This document shows, piece by piece, positions 15,672 to 24,675 of a stretch of 40,352 nucleotides of DNA; position 1 is the first letter of the stretch; each line of letters opens with the position of its first letter. The stretch is from the NCBI GenBank assembly GCA_002395605.1, contig DGXO01000058.1, positions 1-40,352 of the forward strand. Direction: 5' to 3'. A model generated the notes under the pieces. It saw only the letters and a list, made by a program, of their open reading frames with translations, searched no databases and was not told the DNA's origin. The stretch is from Bacteroidales bacterium UBA4230 (GTDB lineage: Bacteria; Bacteroidota; Bacteroidia; Bacteroidales; UBA932). The position numbers were made by a program, and so were the translations under genes.

Positions 15672-15680
15672 GCAAATTTA
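15672..15680 (-). promoter_or_regulatory. -7 promoter element of gapA
   Basis: TAAATTTGC on the minus strand, with TTG about 20 bp upstream. It is divergent from the rnhA promoter. Confidence 0.65.
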
Positions 15681-15713
15681 CGAATTTTTTTACACCTGCG
15701 CAATAATTTTCAC

Positions 15714-15722
15714 TATCTTTGC
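15714..15722 (+). promoter_or_regulatory. -7 promoter element of the rnhA operon
   Basis: TATCTTTGC ends 4 nt before the rnhA ATG at 15727, another nearly leaderless arrangement. Confidence 0.7.
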
Positions 15723-15726
15723 ATTA

Positions 15727-16209
15727 ATGAATAATCTGAAGCCCCCCATATACCTTTTCACGGATGGTGCGGCCAGCGGGAACCCCGGGCCCGGAGGCTA
15801 CGGAATCGTGCTTCGCTGCGGCGCCCATGAAAAGGAACTCTCCGGCGGCTTCGCCCTCACCACCAACAACCGCATGGAACTCCTGGCCGTAATCATCGGC
15901 CTTGAGCAGATAAAGTGGGAAAACGCCGAAGTCCATGTGGTCTCCGACTCCTCCTATGTGGTAAAGGCCCTCAACGAGGGCTGGCTGGACAAGTGGAAAC
16001 GCACCGGATTCAAGGGCAAGAAAAACGTGGACCTCTGGATCCGCTTCGACGCCGTCTGCCAAAGGCACCGCGTGGCTTTCCACTGGATAAAGGGCCACGC
16101 CGGCCACCCGGAAAACGAGCGCTGCGACGCCCTTGCCGTGGCCGCCTACCACGGCGCCAATCTCCCGGAAGATACCGGATACATACAAGAACAATCACAA
16201 CTAATCTAA
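15727..16209 (+). CDS. rnhA: Ribonuclease HI
   Basis: The 160-residue enzyme cuts RNA in RNA-DNA hybrids. The four acidic catalytic residues are present: D13 (LFTDGAASGNPGPGG), E51 (NNRMEL), D74 (VVSDSSYV) and D134 (NERCDALA), with the helper His124 in IKGHAGHPEN. The basic loop NEGWLDKWKRTGFKGKKN is present. It is the first gene of a plus-strand run; pdxA starts 2 nt after its stop. Confidence 0.97.
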   Translation: MNNLKPPIYLFTDGAASGNPGPGGYGIVLRCGAHEKELSGGFALTTNNRMELLAVIIGLEQIKWENAEVHVVSDSSYVVKALNEGWLDKWKRTGFKGKKNVDLWIRFDAVCQRHRVAFHWIKGHAGHPENERCDALAVAAYHGANLPEDTGYIQEQSQLI

Positions 16210-16211
16210 AT

Positions 16212-17255
16212 ATGGCATTACCAAAACTAGTCGTCGGAATCACCCAAGGCGACAGCAACGGAATAGGATACGAAGTTATCATAAAATCCCTGGCCGATGA
16301 AAGGAGCCTGGACTCCTTCACCCCGGTTGTATACGGCTCCTCTAAGCTCATGGGATTCTACCGCAAGACTCTCCACAACATAGAGTCCATGGACATCAAC
16401 GTGATCCAGAGCGCAAAGGACGCAAAGCAGCGCAAGGTGAACCTTGTGAACTGCCTCCCGGACAGCATTTACGCAGAGCCCGGCCAAAGCACCCCGGAAA
16501 GCGCCAAAAACGCCATCACGGCACTGAAGACCGCCGTCCAGGACCTCAAGGACGGCCTCATTGACGTCCTTGTCACCGCCCCCATCAACAAAAGGGCAAT
16601 GAATGCCGAAGGCTTTGCAAACACCGGCCACACGGAGTATCTCCAGAAGGAATTCGGCGCCGACGACGTCACCATGATAATGGTAAGCGACCAGCTGAAG
16701 GTTGGAGTTGTCACTGGCCATATTCCCCTGAGGGATGTCCCCAAGTCCATTAGCAAGGACGCAATTGTAGGGAAACTTAGGATAATGAAAGCCTCCCTGG
16801 AAAGGGACTTCGGGGTAACGGATCCCAAGATTGCGGTCCTTGGCCTCAACCCCCACTGCGGAGACGGCGGCCTTCTTGGCGACGAAGAGCAGAACATCAT
16901 CCTTCCGGCAGTGAAAGAGGCTCAGGCACAGGGCATCCAGGCGTTCGGCCCGTACTCCCCTGACGGCTTTTTCGGCCTTGGAAACTATTCACGCTTCGAT
17001 GCCACCCTTGCCATGTACCACGACCAAGGACTGGCACCGTTCAAGGCAATCGCCTTTGCCGAAGGCGTGAACTACACCGCCGGGCTTCCCATTGTGCGCA
17101 CTTCCCCGGACCACGGCACGGCGTATGAGATGGCCGGCCGCGACGAAGCCGACCCCCGCTCCATGATGAGCGCAATATACACGGCCATAGACATTTTCCG
17201 CAGCCGTCTCCGCTACGACACCCTCATGGAGGGCCGGTTGAAAGACGAGAAATAG
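16212..17255 (+). CDS. pdxA: 4-hydroxythreonine-4-phosphate dehydrogenase
   Basis: The 347-residue enzyme of the DXP-dependent pyridoxal phosphate pathway oxidises 4-phosphohydroxy-threonine with NAD. Diagnostic blocks are VGITQGDSNGIGYEVI, TAPINKRAMN, NTGHTEYL, HDQGLAPFKAIAF and RTSPDHGTAYEMAG; their three His ligands bind the divalent metal. The ATG at 16212 lies 2 nt after rnhA and gives the normal family length; the longer frame would lie inside rnhA. The WYL regulator gene follows after 6 nt. Confidence 0.96.
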   Translation: MALPKLVVGITQGDSNGIGYEVIIKSLADERSLDSFTPVVYGSSKLMGFYRKTLHNIESMDINVIQSAKDAKQRKVNLVNCLPDSIYAEPGQSTPESAKNAITALKTAVQDLKDGLIDVLVTAPINKRAMNAEGFANTGHTEYLQKEFGADDVTMIMVSDQLKVGVVTGHIPLRDVPKSISKDAIVGKLRIMKASLERDFGVTDPKIAVLGLNPHCGDGGLLGDEEQNIILPAVKEAQAQGIQAFGPYSPDGFFGLGNYSRFDATLAMYHDQGLAPFKAIAFAEGVNYTAGLPIVRTSPDHGTAYEMAGRDEADPRSMMSAIYTAIDIFRSRLRYDTLMEGRLKDEK

Positions 17256-17261
17256 CCGCTC

Positions 17262-18170
17262 ATGGTCCCGGAGCTCATAGACAAGTACGTTTTCCTGGTT
17301 CAGACATTCATTGATGCCGGGGAGGCGGGGCTGTCGCTTGGGGAGTTCCAGGACAGATGGCTGGACCGCTACGGAGCCCCCTGCCCCAGACGCACCTTCC
17401 TCAACCATAGGGCGGCTGTGGCCGATATTTTCGGCATAGAGATAAGCTGCAACCGCAGCACCAACCGCTACTTCATCGATGCCGGGGAAAGCGCCGTGGA
17501 CAAAAGGGCCGCCACCGACTACCTTATTAATACGTTTACGGTAAAAAGCCTCCTAACCCTTGGGGAGGAACGCCTGAGCGGGCGTGTGAGCGTAGAGGAC
17601 ATCCCTTCCGGCCAAAGGCACCTTACCGCCATAATGGAAGCCATGCTCTCCAACGAGGTCCTAACTATAGAATATAAGAAATACCTTAGTCCGGAGAGGG
17701 ACATAAGGACCATTCGGCCCTATGCCTTAAAGGAGTTTGCAAAGCGGTGGTACACAGTTGCTTACAGCGAAACCGCCGGAGACCTCAGGACCTTTGCCCT
17801 GGACCGCATAGAGAAGCTTTCCCGCACCGGGGAGCACTTCCGTATGCCCAAAGGCTTCAATGTAGACAAGCTCTTTGAGCCAAGCTACGGCATCTATCTA
17901 CCGGAAGGCCAAAAACCGGTGCTGGTGAAAATCCGCACCACCTTGCGGGAAGCCGCCTACCTCGAAGACCTTCCCCTTCACCAGAGCCAGGTGCTGGTTT
18001 CCCGTGATTCGGCCCACTGCATATATGCCATGACGCTTATCCCCAACCCTGGCTTCGTGATGGAGCTATGCAAAAGGGGCAGCCGCCTGGAAGTGCTTGA
18101 ACCCCAGAGCCTTAGGGAAGCCGTCAAGGAAGAACTGAAAAACGCGTTGAAACAATATGAAGACTCTTAA
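17262..18170 (+). CDS. WYL-domain transcriptional regulator
   Basis: The 302-residue product has an N-terminal winged-helix-like region at about 1-70 (LSLGEFQDRWLDRYGAPCPRRTFLNH). A WYL domain at about 125-205 contains YKKYLSPERDIRTIRPYALK, RWYTVAYSETAGDLRTFALD and RIEKLSRTG. A C-terminal WCX-like segment follows. WYL domains sense ligands, often nucleotides or nucleic acid, and control DNA repair, defence or metabolism. Its place inside an rnhA-pdxA-peptidase run, 6 nt after pdxA and overlapping the peptidase gene by 14 nt, means it has no operon of its own, and its target is unknown. Confidence 0.9.
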   Translation: MVPELIDKYVFLVQTFIDAGEAGLSLGEFQDRWLDRYGAPCPRRTFLNHRAAVADIFGIEISCNRSTNRYFIDAGESAVDKRAATDYLINTFTVKSLLTLGEERLSGRVSVEDIPSGQRHLTAIMEAMLSNEVLTIEYKKYLSPERDIRTIRPYALKEFAKRWYTVAYSETAGDLRTFALDRIEKLSRTGEHFRMPKGFNVDKLFEPSYGIYLPEGQKPVLVKIRTTLREAAYLEDLPLHQSQVLVSRDSAHCIYAMTLIPNPGFVMELCKRGSRLEVLEPQSLREAVKEELKNALKQYEDS

Positions 18171-20367
18171 GTACACCCTTGCGATGATTGCCGCAGCCTG
18201 CGCAGTCTTCGCCTGCAAAAATGAGGAAATGAAACCACAGCAAGGTTACATCGGCCCGTCCAACATTGAAATTCCGGACGGCCATATGACTCCAGAGGTG
18301 CTGCTTTCCCTTGGCCGCCTATCGGATCCCCAGTTGTCACCGGACGGCAAAACCATCCTTTACGGCGTAAGCTACACTTCCATTGAGGAAAACCGCAGCG
18401 TCCGCAACCTCTTCACAATTCCCGTGGAAGGCGGGGACCCCACCCAGCTCACAATGGACGGAAAGAGCATTTCTTCGGCCCGCTGGAGCAAGGACGGCAA
18501 TTCCATCTGGTTCCTTCAGGGAGGGCAGCTTTTTAGCGCCCCCTACAAAAACGGGAAGCTTGGGAAGAGAGCCCTGAGGGCCGATGTCCCCGGCGGAATA
18601 GACGACTACCTCCTTTCTCCGGACGAGTCCCAGATGATTTACGTAAAGGGTGTCCACAGCCACGTGGAAGTGCCCTCGGACACCGATCCCGCCCTTGACA
18701 AGGCCAGCGCCTATGCCACGGAAGACCTCATGTACCGCCACTGGGACCACTGGCGCACGGAGATTGCCCACAGTTTTGTGGCCACCCTCGCTAACGGCGT
18801 AGTCACCGGCGGCATGGACATCCTTGGAAGCGAAGAGTGCCAGTGGGAGCTCCCCAACGGCCCGTTCCAGGACATCGCAGACCTTGCCTGGAGCCCGGAC
18901 GGCCGCTACATTGCCTTCGCCTGCAAACCCCTCACCGGCAAGGAGTACGCCTTCTCCACAAACACCTGCATCTTCATCTACTGCCCCCTCACCGGAGAAA
19001 TCTCCCAGGTTACAACAAAGGGCGGCTACGACACCCATCCCGTCTGGAGCCCGGACGGCACCCGCCTTGCCTGGCTTTCAATGGAGCGTGACGGCTATGA
19101 GGCCGACAAGGTGCGCCTTATGCTTGGAGACGTCATCCGGGAAGAAGAGGGCGAGGGCCAGTCCGCCAACCCTTCCGTGACTGACATCAGGGAGCTTACA
19201 TCGGCCTTCAAATATAATGTAGAGAGCCCCGTATGGGCCGAAGACGGTAATTCAATATACTTTTCGGCACTCACAGAGGGCCTTGGGGCCATATACAACG
19301 TGATTCCGGACGCCGGGGAGATTTTCCGACTCACCGCAGACAACCTTTGGTTCGACTTCGGCTCGCCGTTTGGCGTACAGCAGGACGGCACCCTCCTTAC
19401 CACTTTCATGTCCATGGACTTCCCCACGGAGTTGGTTGCAGTAACCGGAAACGCCGTAAGGCAGATTACATTTGAGAACAACCACATCCTCTCCCAGCTG
19501 GATAAACACGAGACCGAGGCCCGCATGATAAAGACCGTGGACGGCCAGGACATGCTCACCTGGGTGCTCTATCCCCCGCAGTTCGACCCCACCAAGTCTT
19601 ATCCGGCCATTGAAATCACCCTCGGAGGCCCCCAGGGCACGCTTTCGCAGGACTGGAGCTATCGCTGGAACTACCTCCTCATGTGCCATCAGGGCTATGT
19701 GGTGGTGCTTCCCAACAGGCGCGGAACCACTGCCTTCGGCCAGCCTTGGTGCGAGCAGATTTCCGGAGACTACATCGGCCTCAACATGCAGGATTACCTT
19801 TCGGCCGCAAAGGCCATCAAGGCCGAACCTTACATTTCCGGCGTTGCGGCCTGCGGTGCATCCTATGGCGGCTACAGCGTGTACTACCTTGCGGGTATCC
19901 ACGGTGATGTGTACGACTGCTTCATAGCGCACGCAGGAATCTTCAACGAGGAACACATGTACATGACCACTGAGGAAATGTGGTTTCCCAACTGGGACAA
20001 CGGCGGCCTGCATGAATACGCTTACGAGGCTGGCAAGGTTGGAGCATCCGGAGACGGCATCACCTTCGGCGGCATTGCACAGGGCGGTTCTCCCTGGAGC
20101 AACCTTCCCAAGGCGCGCAGGCACTACGACAACTCCCCTCACAAGCTGGTCCAGAACTGGCACACGCCTATCCTTTGCATCCACGGCGGCTCTGATTTCC
20201 GCGTTCCAGTAGACGAAGGCATGGCAGCGTTCAACGCCGCCCAGATGATGGGAGTTCCCTCAAAACTCATTGTGTTCCCTGAGGAAAACCACTGGATTCT
20301 CCAGCCCCAGAACGCCCTCTACTGGCACCGCAGCTACTTCGGCTGGCTGGACCGCTGGATGAAATAA
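18157..20367 (+). CDS. S9-family prolyl oligopeptidase-like lipoprotein
   Basis: The 736-residue peptidase has a lipoprotein signal ending at Cys20 (AVFAC). A beta-propeller with TolB/WD-like repeats (LSPDGKTILYGVS, WSPDGRYIAFAC, WSPDGTRLAWLS) spans about residues 50-480. A C-terminal alpha/beta-hydrolase domain has Ser569 in GASYGGYS, Asp680 in HGGSDFRVP and His712 in EENHWIL. Such enzymes trim oligopeptides in the periplasm or at the surface; DPP-IV-like or acylaminoacyl peptidases are the nearest types. It starts inside the WYL gene (14-nt overlap) and is last in the operon. Confidence 0.94.
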   Translation: MKTLKYTLAMIAAACAVFACKNEEMKPQQGYIGPSNIEIPDGHMTPEVLLSLGRLSDPQLSPDGKTILYGVSYTSIEENRSVRNLFTIPVEGGDPTQLTMDGKSISSARWSKDGNSIWFLQGGQLFSAPYKNGKLGKRALRADVPGGIDDYLLSPDESQMIYVKGVHSHVEVPSDTDPALDKASAYATEDLMYRHWDHWRTEIAHSFVATLANGVVTGGMDILGSEECQWELPNGPFQDIADLAWSPDGRYIAFACKPLTGKEYAFSTNTCIFIYCPLTGEISQVTTKGGYDTHPVWSPDGTRLAWLSMERDGYEADKVRLMLGDVIREEEGEGQSANPSVTDIRELTSAFKYNVESPVWAEDGNSIYFSALTEGLGAIYNVIPDAGEIFRLTADNLWFDFGSPFGVQQDGTLLTTFMSMDFPTELVAVTGNAVRQITFENNHILSQLDKHETEARMIKTVDGQDMLTWVLYPPQFDPTKSYPAIEITLGGPQGTLSQDWSYRWNYLLMCHQGYVVVLPNRRGTTAFGQPWCEQISGDYIGLNMQDYLSAAKAIKAEPYISGVAACGASYGGYSVYYLAGIHGDVYDCFIAHAGIFNEEHMYMTTEEMWFPNWDNGGLHEYAYEAGKVGASGDGITFGGIAQGGSPWSNLPKARRHYDNSPHKLVQNWHTPILCIHGGSDFRVPVDEGMAAFNAAQMMGVPSKLIVFPEENHWILQPQNALYWHRSYFGWLDRWMK

Positions 20368-20396
20368 TCCACCCAAAAGCCTTGCCAAATTTTTGC

Positions 20397-20405
20397 TATC
20401 TTTGC
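20397..20405 (+). promoter_or_regulatory. -7 promoter element of recG
   Basis: TATCTTTGC ends 5 nt before the ATG at 20411. It lies within an in-frame TTG extension, which is therefore not the start. Confidence 0.7.
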
Positions 20406-20410
20406 AATGT

Positions 20411-22540
20411 ATGAATTTGGATACGGCCATACAGTATCTTCCCGGGGTGGGGCCCAAAAGGGCGGAACTTCTCCAGCATGAACTGGGGATTGCCACCGTG
20501 GGGGATCTCGTGCGCCTGTATCCTTTCCGTTACATAGACCGCAGCAGCATTGTCCGTATTGCCGATGTCCACCCGGACATAGCCCAGGTGCAAGTGCGCG
20601 CCACGGTAATGAAGGTCCGACTTTACGCCAAAAACGGCGCGGAACTCCCTCCGGACAAACTGAAGTACAATATGGTGGCACGTCTCAGCGCCATTGTGGC
20701 CGATGAATCCGGAGAAATGGAGGTGGTGTTTTTCAAGGGAGTGAAGTGGATGCATTCCAGGCTTGTGCCGGGTTCTACCTTCATCTTCTTCGGCAAACCC
20801 ACCGTTTTCAACAACCGCCTCAACATGGTACACCCGGAGGTGGATGCGCCGGATACATCGGCCACAGGTACGCTTACCGGTATTTACACATCCACCGAGC
20901 GTCTTAAAAACGGCGGCATTACGGGCCGATTCATGACCAAAATCATAGCCACGGCGCTGGAAGACATCCTCCCGGGGCTTCGTGACACCCTGCCGGATTA
21001 CATATTGAAAGAGAAGGGGTTGGTGCCACTGACCTATGCGCTTCGGCAAATACATTTCCCGGTAAGCCAGGACGCCCTTGCAAAGGCTACTTACAGGCTC
21101 AAATTCGAGGAACTATTCCTGTTGCAGTTAAGCCTTCTGAAGCAGAAGTACATCCGCAGCAGCAGTGCCGTGGGGCTCAAGATGCCGGCTGTTGGAGAGG
21201 CCTTCAACGCCTGCTTCAGGGCGCTGCCGTATGAACTTACCGGGGCCCAAAAACGCGTGATAAGGGAAATCCGCGAAGACATGCGAAGCGGCCATCAGAT
21301 GAACCGCCTCCTTCAGGGAGACGTTGGTTCCGGGAAAACCATGGTGGCCGTCCTAAGTGCCCTCATTGCAGTTGGCAACGGTTACCAGGCCTGCATCATG
21401 GCTCCCACGGAAGTGCTTGCCCAGCAGCACTTTGCAAATGTCTCCAAATACCTTAAACCAACGGGCGTACGGGTGGAACTCCTTACCGGCTCTACCGGTG
21501 CGGCGGCTCGCAGAAGCATCCACGCAGGGCTGGAAGACGGCAGCGTGGGGGTGCTTATCGGCACGCATGCCCTCATAGAAGACAATGTGATTTTCAAGGC
21601 GCTGGGGCTTGCCGTAATTGACGAACAGCATCGCTTTGGCGTGGAGCAAAGGGCCCGGCTTTGGAACAAGGGCTACGGCGGCATTCCTCCGCACGTGCTG
21701 GTAATGACCGCAACCCCCATTCCACGCACCCTTGCAATGACTTTGTACGGAGATCTTGACGTTTCTGTGATTGACGAGATGCCTCCCGGCCGAAAACCCA
21801 TTACAACCATCTGTGTGGGGGAAAACAAGCGCCACGCCATGCACAATTTCATAAGGGACGAGATAGCGAAGGGCCGTCAGGCTTTCATTGTCTACCCCCT
21901 CATCTTCGAGAGCGAAAAGCTTGATTACAAGAACCTTGAACTTGGCTATGAGGAAATAGTGAAGGCCTTCCCGCTGCCCCAGTACAAGGTGGCAATAGTG
22001 CACGGACAGCAGTCCAACCAGGAGAAAGATTTCAATATGAGCGCCTTTGCCGCGGGAAGGGCTAACATCTTGGTTTCCACCACTGTAATCGAAGTGGGTG
22101 TGGATGTCCCCAACGCATCTGTAATGGTAATCGAGAGTGCCGAAAGATTCGGCCTCAGCCAGCTTCACCAGCTGCGCGGAAGGGTTGGCCGAGGCGCCGA
22201 ACGCTCCTACTGCATCCTCATGAAGGGCACCAAGGTGTCCAAGGAATCCCAGAAGCGCCTGGACCTTCTCTGCGCAACGGAAAACGGCTTTGAACTGGCC
22301 GAAGAAGACATGAAACTTCGCGGCCCCGGAGACCTTGAAGGCACCCAGCAGAGCGGCCTTCCCATAACCCTCAATATAGCCTCCCTCGCCAAGGACGGTC
22401 TCATCCTTGCCGATGCCAGAGGCTACGCACAGCACATCCTTGACCTTGATCCTACACTTTCACAGCCGCAAAACGCTTCGCTTGCGGCGGAACTCCGCAA
22501 GGACAAGTATGTCACTAAGGATTACTCCCAGATATCATAG
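20411..22540 (+). CDS. recG: ATP-dependent DNA helicase RecG
   Basis: The 709-residue helicase remodels stalled replication forks and recombination junctions. An N-terminal wedge/OB domain begins YLPGVGPKRAELL with RLYPFRYIDRS. Walker A GDVGSGKT lies near residue 303 and DEQH serves as motif II. TATPIPRTLAMTLYGDLDVS is the RecG helicase signature, and GRVGRGAERSYCIL with the C-terminal GPGDLEGTQQSG (TRG region) completes it. The ATG at 20411 is used because the promoter overlaps the longer frame. It faces the FAD-dehydrogenase gene across the repeat array. Confidence 0.97.
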   Translation: MNLDTAIQYLPGVGPKRAELLQHELGIATVGDLVRLYPFRYIDRSSIVRIADVHPDIAQVQVRATVMKVRLYAKNGAELPPDKLKYNMVARLSAIVADESGEMEVVFFKGVKWMHSRLVPGSTFIFFGKPTVFNNRLNMVHPEVDAPDTSATGTLTGIYTSTERLKNGGITGRFMTKIIATALEDILPGLRDTLPDYILKEKGLVPLTYALRQIHFPVSQDALAKATYRLKFEELFLLQLSLLKQKYIRSSSAVGLKMPAVGEAFNACFRALPYELTGAQKRVIREIREDMRSGHQMNRLLQGDVGSGKTMVAVLSALIAVGNGYQACIMAPTEVLAQQHFANVSKYLKPTGVRVELLTGSTGAAARRSIHAGLEDGSVGVLIGTHALIEDNVIFKALGLAVIDEQHRFGVEQRARLWNKGYGGIPPHVLVMTATPIPRTLAMTLYGDLDVSVIDEMPPGRKPITTICVGENKRHAMHNFIRDEIAKGRQAFIVYPLIFESEKLDYKNLELGYEEIVKAFPLPQYKVAIVHGQQSNQEKDFNMSAFAAGRANILVSTTVIEVGVDVPNASVMVIESAERFGLSQLHQLRGRVGRGAERSYCILMKGTKVSKESQKRLDLLCATENGFELAEEDMKLRGPGDLEGTQQSGLPITLNIASLAKDGLILADARGYAQHILDLDPTLSQPQNASLAAELRKDKYVTKDYSQIS

Positions 22541-22644
22541 GTTTGGGTGCGGGTCAACTCATTGACATATAGGCGTTTACTAGGTTATCTGTAGCGCGCG
22601 TTCATCAAGGCCTAGCGTCTTTTGCCCCGTTCCGGCCCGCCCCC
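22541..22644. other. Spacer between recG and the repeat array
   Basis: No gene, clear promoter or terminator is visible in these 104 nt. A terminator for recG is not obvious, so the transcript could run into the repeat array. Confidence 0.5.
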
Positions 22645-23090
22645 GGTGCAAAACCACCCCCTTTTTGCACCTGGCAACACGTTTTTGCCGCCCTCAGGTG
22701 CAAAACCACCCCCTTTTTGCACCTGGCACCATGTTTTTGCCGTCCTCAGGTGCAAATACACCCTCTTTTTGCACCTGGCAACACGTTTTCGCCGCCCTCA
22801 GGTGCAAATACACCCCATTTTTGCACCTGGCACCATGTTTTCGCCGCCCTCAGGTGCAAATACACCCCATTTTTGCACCTGGCACCATGTTTTTGCCGTC
22901 CTCAGGTGCAAATACGCCCCCTTTTTGCACCTGGCAACACGTTTTTGCCGTCCTCAGGTGCAAATACACCCCCTTTTTGCACCTGGCAACACGTTTTTGC
23001 CGCCCTCAGGTGCAAATACACCCCATTTTTGCACCTGGCAACACGTTTACTCCGTCCTCAGGTGCAAATACGCCCCCTTTTTGCACCTGG
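22645..23090. repeat. Array of nine 52-bp hairpin repeats
   Basis: GGTGCAAA starts at 22645, 22697, 22749, 22801, 22853, 22905, 22957, 23009 and 23061, an exact 52-bp period over nine units. Each unit holds an inverted repeat, AGGTGCAAA and TTTGCACCT, around a C-rich loop of about 11 nt. A linker follows in which GGCAA can pair with TTGCC. Units differ at a few positions: the loop reads ACCACCCCC, TACACCCCA, TACGCCCCC or similar, and the linker reads AACACG or ACCATG, then GCCGCC or GCCGTC. The variants are mixed between units, as expected from unequal exchange or conversion. The array fills the space between convergent recG and the FAD-dehydrogenase gene and ends 4-5 nt from the latter's stop codon. 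All three plus-strand frames are open, but only because the unit lacks stops. It is not a CRISPR array. Confidence 0.93.
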
Positions 23091-23093
23091 GGG

Positions 23094-24629
23094 CTATATC
23101 TTACGGGCTACATTGATTCCATCAAGGGCGGAAGATACGATTCCGCCTGCATAACCGGCCCCTTCGCCGCAGGGATACAGTCCCGGAACGTCAATGTGTT
23201 CAAGTGTTTCAGGATTGCGAGGCAGGCGGACCGGTGAAGATGTACGGGATTCAACGCCAAGGAGCAGGGCATCATTGGTGTAGTAGCCGTGCATGGACCT
23301 TTCCACCTGAGGGAAAACGCGTCTTAGCCGCATTGAGACATGTTCCGGCAGCAATTCATGCAGAGGCGCCGAAACAGTTCCGGGATGATATGAGGTTTTT
23401 GGCAGATCCTTGGAGAGAATGCCACGGCAGAAATCCTTCATGCGCTGTGCAGGCGCCGTGAACGGATGACGTGCTCCATGGTCTTGGGCCCATTTGTACA
23501 TGGCCCTTTCCACATCACGCTGAAAGTCCATGAGCGCAAACGGGCCAGTGTACGTGGCAGGCTGGTCTCCGGGTTCAATCTGGACAACCACGCCGGAATT
23601 AGCCCATTTTGAATTGCGCGCCGCATTGGACATTCCGTTCAGTACAACCGTCCCGTCCTCCGTGGACGAAGGCACCAAAATGCCACCGGGGCACATGCAG
23701 AACGAGAAGACTCCGCGACCCTCTACCTGCTGGACGAACGAATACTCCGCAGTGGGCATAAACGGCTGATACTTGCCATGATAACGAATCTGATTGATTA
23801 GCCACTGAGGGTGTTCCACTCGTACCCCAAGTGCAAAGCCCTTTGCCTCGATGCTCCATCCCTTAGACTCAAACAGTTCATAGATGTCACGGGCGGAATG
23901 GCCGCATGCAAGGATTACTTTTGAGGCCGAATACACGGCATCTCCCGCTTTCACCACAAAGCCTTCCGGCACAGGCGTGATGTCGGTTACACGGCTGTCA
24001 AAATGATACTCCCCGCCATGATCCTGGATGCAGCGACGTATATTCTTGACTATCTCGGGAAGGCGGTCGGTGCCAATATGAGGATGTGCATCAATGAGGA
24101 TGTCCGGACTGGCGCCAAAAGCCACAAGCTGGTGAAGGACTTCCCTGATGTCTCCACGTTTACTGGACCTGGTATACAGCTTGCCGTCGGAGAACGCGCC
24201 GGCACCGCCTTCACCGTAACAGTAATTGGAATCCGGGTTCAGAACGCCATCCGTAGAGAGACGTGCCATGTCCACTTTCCTGCGCTCTACATCCTTTCCG
24301 CGTTCAAGGACTATAGGCTTAAGGCCCTGCTGAAGCAACGTAAGAGCCGCAAACATGCCTGCAGGCCCTGCCCCAATTACTATAACAGGGACGGCCGCAT
24401 GAACATCCTTATAGGGCGCAACCGAGTATGGCTGAGGCATTTCACCCTGCCTGTAAGCCTGTACCCTGTAGCGGTACACAACATCCTGCCGGGCGTCTAT
24501 GCTGCGCCTGACAACCACCACGCTTCCAACAATTTCCGGTTTAACCCCAAGGGCTTTTGCTGCAGCTTCACGTAACTGGCTGTCCGTAAGCTCTTTACCT
24601 ACCTTCTGAACAATTTCAAATTCTTTCAT
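23094..24629 (-). CDS. FAD-dependent dehydrogenase (COG2509-type)
   Basis: The 511-residue protein has a short N-terminal domain (1-75). An FAD-binding Rossmann fold follows, with GAGPAG at 86-91 and E/R contacts in VLERGKDVERRKVD. The family pattern SNYCYGEGGAGAFSDGKLYT and PGG-containing FCMCPGGILVPSS are present. The C-terminal FAD contact is PCGEGAGYAGGIVSSALDG. These proteins are common in bacteria but their substrate is unknown. The gene stands alone; a TATTTTTGC promoter ends 6 nt before the ATG. Its stop codon lies 4-5 nt from the last unit of the hairpin array. Confidence 0.92.
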   Translation of the reverse strand: MKEFEIVQKVGKELTDSQLREAAAKALGVKPEIVGSVVVVRRSIDARQDVVYRYRVQAYRQGEMPQPYSVAPYKDVHAAVPVIVIGAGPAGMFAALTLLQQGLKPIVLERGKDVERRKVDMARLSTDGVLNPDSNYCYGEGGAGAFSDGKLYTRSSKRGDIREVLHQLVAFGASPDILIDAHPHIGTDRLPEIVKNIRRCIQDHGGEYHFDSRVTDITPVPEGFVVKAGDAVYSASKVILACGHSARDIYELFESKGWSIEAKGFALGVRVEHPQWLINQIRYHGKYQPFMPTAEYSFVQQVEGRGVFSFCMCPGGILVPSSTEDGTVVLNGMSNAARNSKWANSGVVVQIEPGDQPATYTGPFALMDFQRDVERAMYKWAQDHGARHPFTAPAQRMKDFCRGILSKDLPKTSYHPGTVSAPLHELLPEHVSMRLRRVFPQVERSMHGYYTNDALLLGVESRTSSPVRLPRNPETLEHIDVPGLYPCGEGAGYAGGIVSSALDGINVARKI

Positions 24630-24635
24630 AGCAAA

Positions 24636-24644
24636 GCAAAAATA
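24636..24644 (-). promoter_or_regulatory. -7 promoter element of the FAD-dehydrogenase gene
   Basis: TATTTTTGC on the minus strand, ending 6 nt before the ATG at 24629. Confidence 0.6.
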
Positions 24645-24675
24645 GTAATATTCGGGATATTATCCTAAAAAATGT

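Noticed and set aside
22645..23090. CRISPR array
   Set aside because: The units are 52 bp with near-identical linkers; there are no unique spacers and no cas genes nearby.
22622..23237. Three overlapping plus-strand reading frames across the hairpin array
   Set aside because: They are open only because the repeated unit has no plus-strand stop. They begin with weak starts and have no promoter or family.
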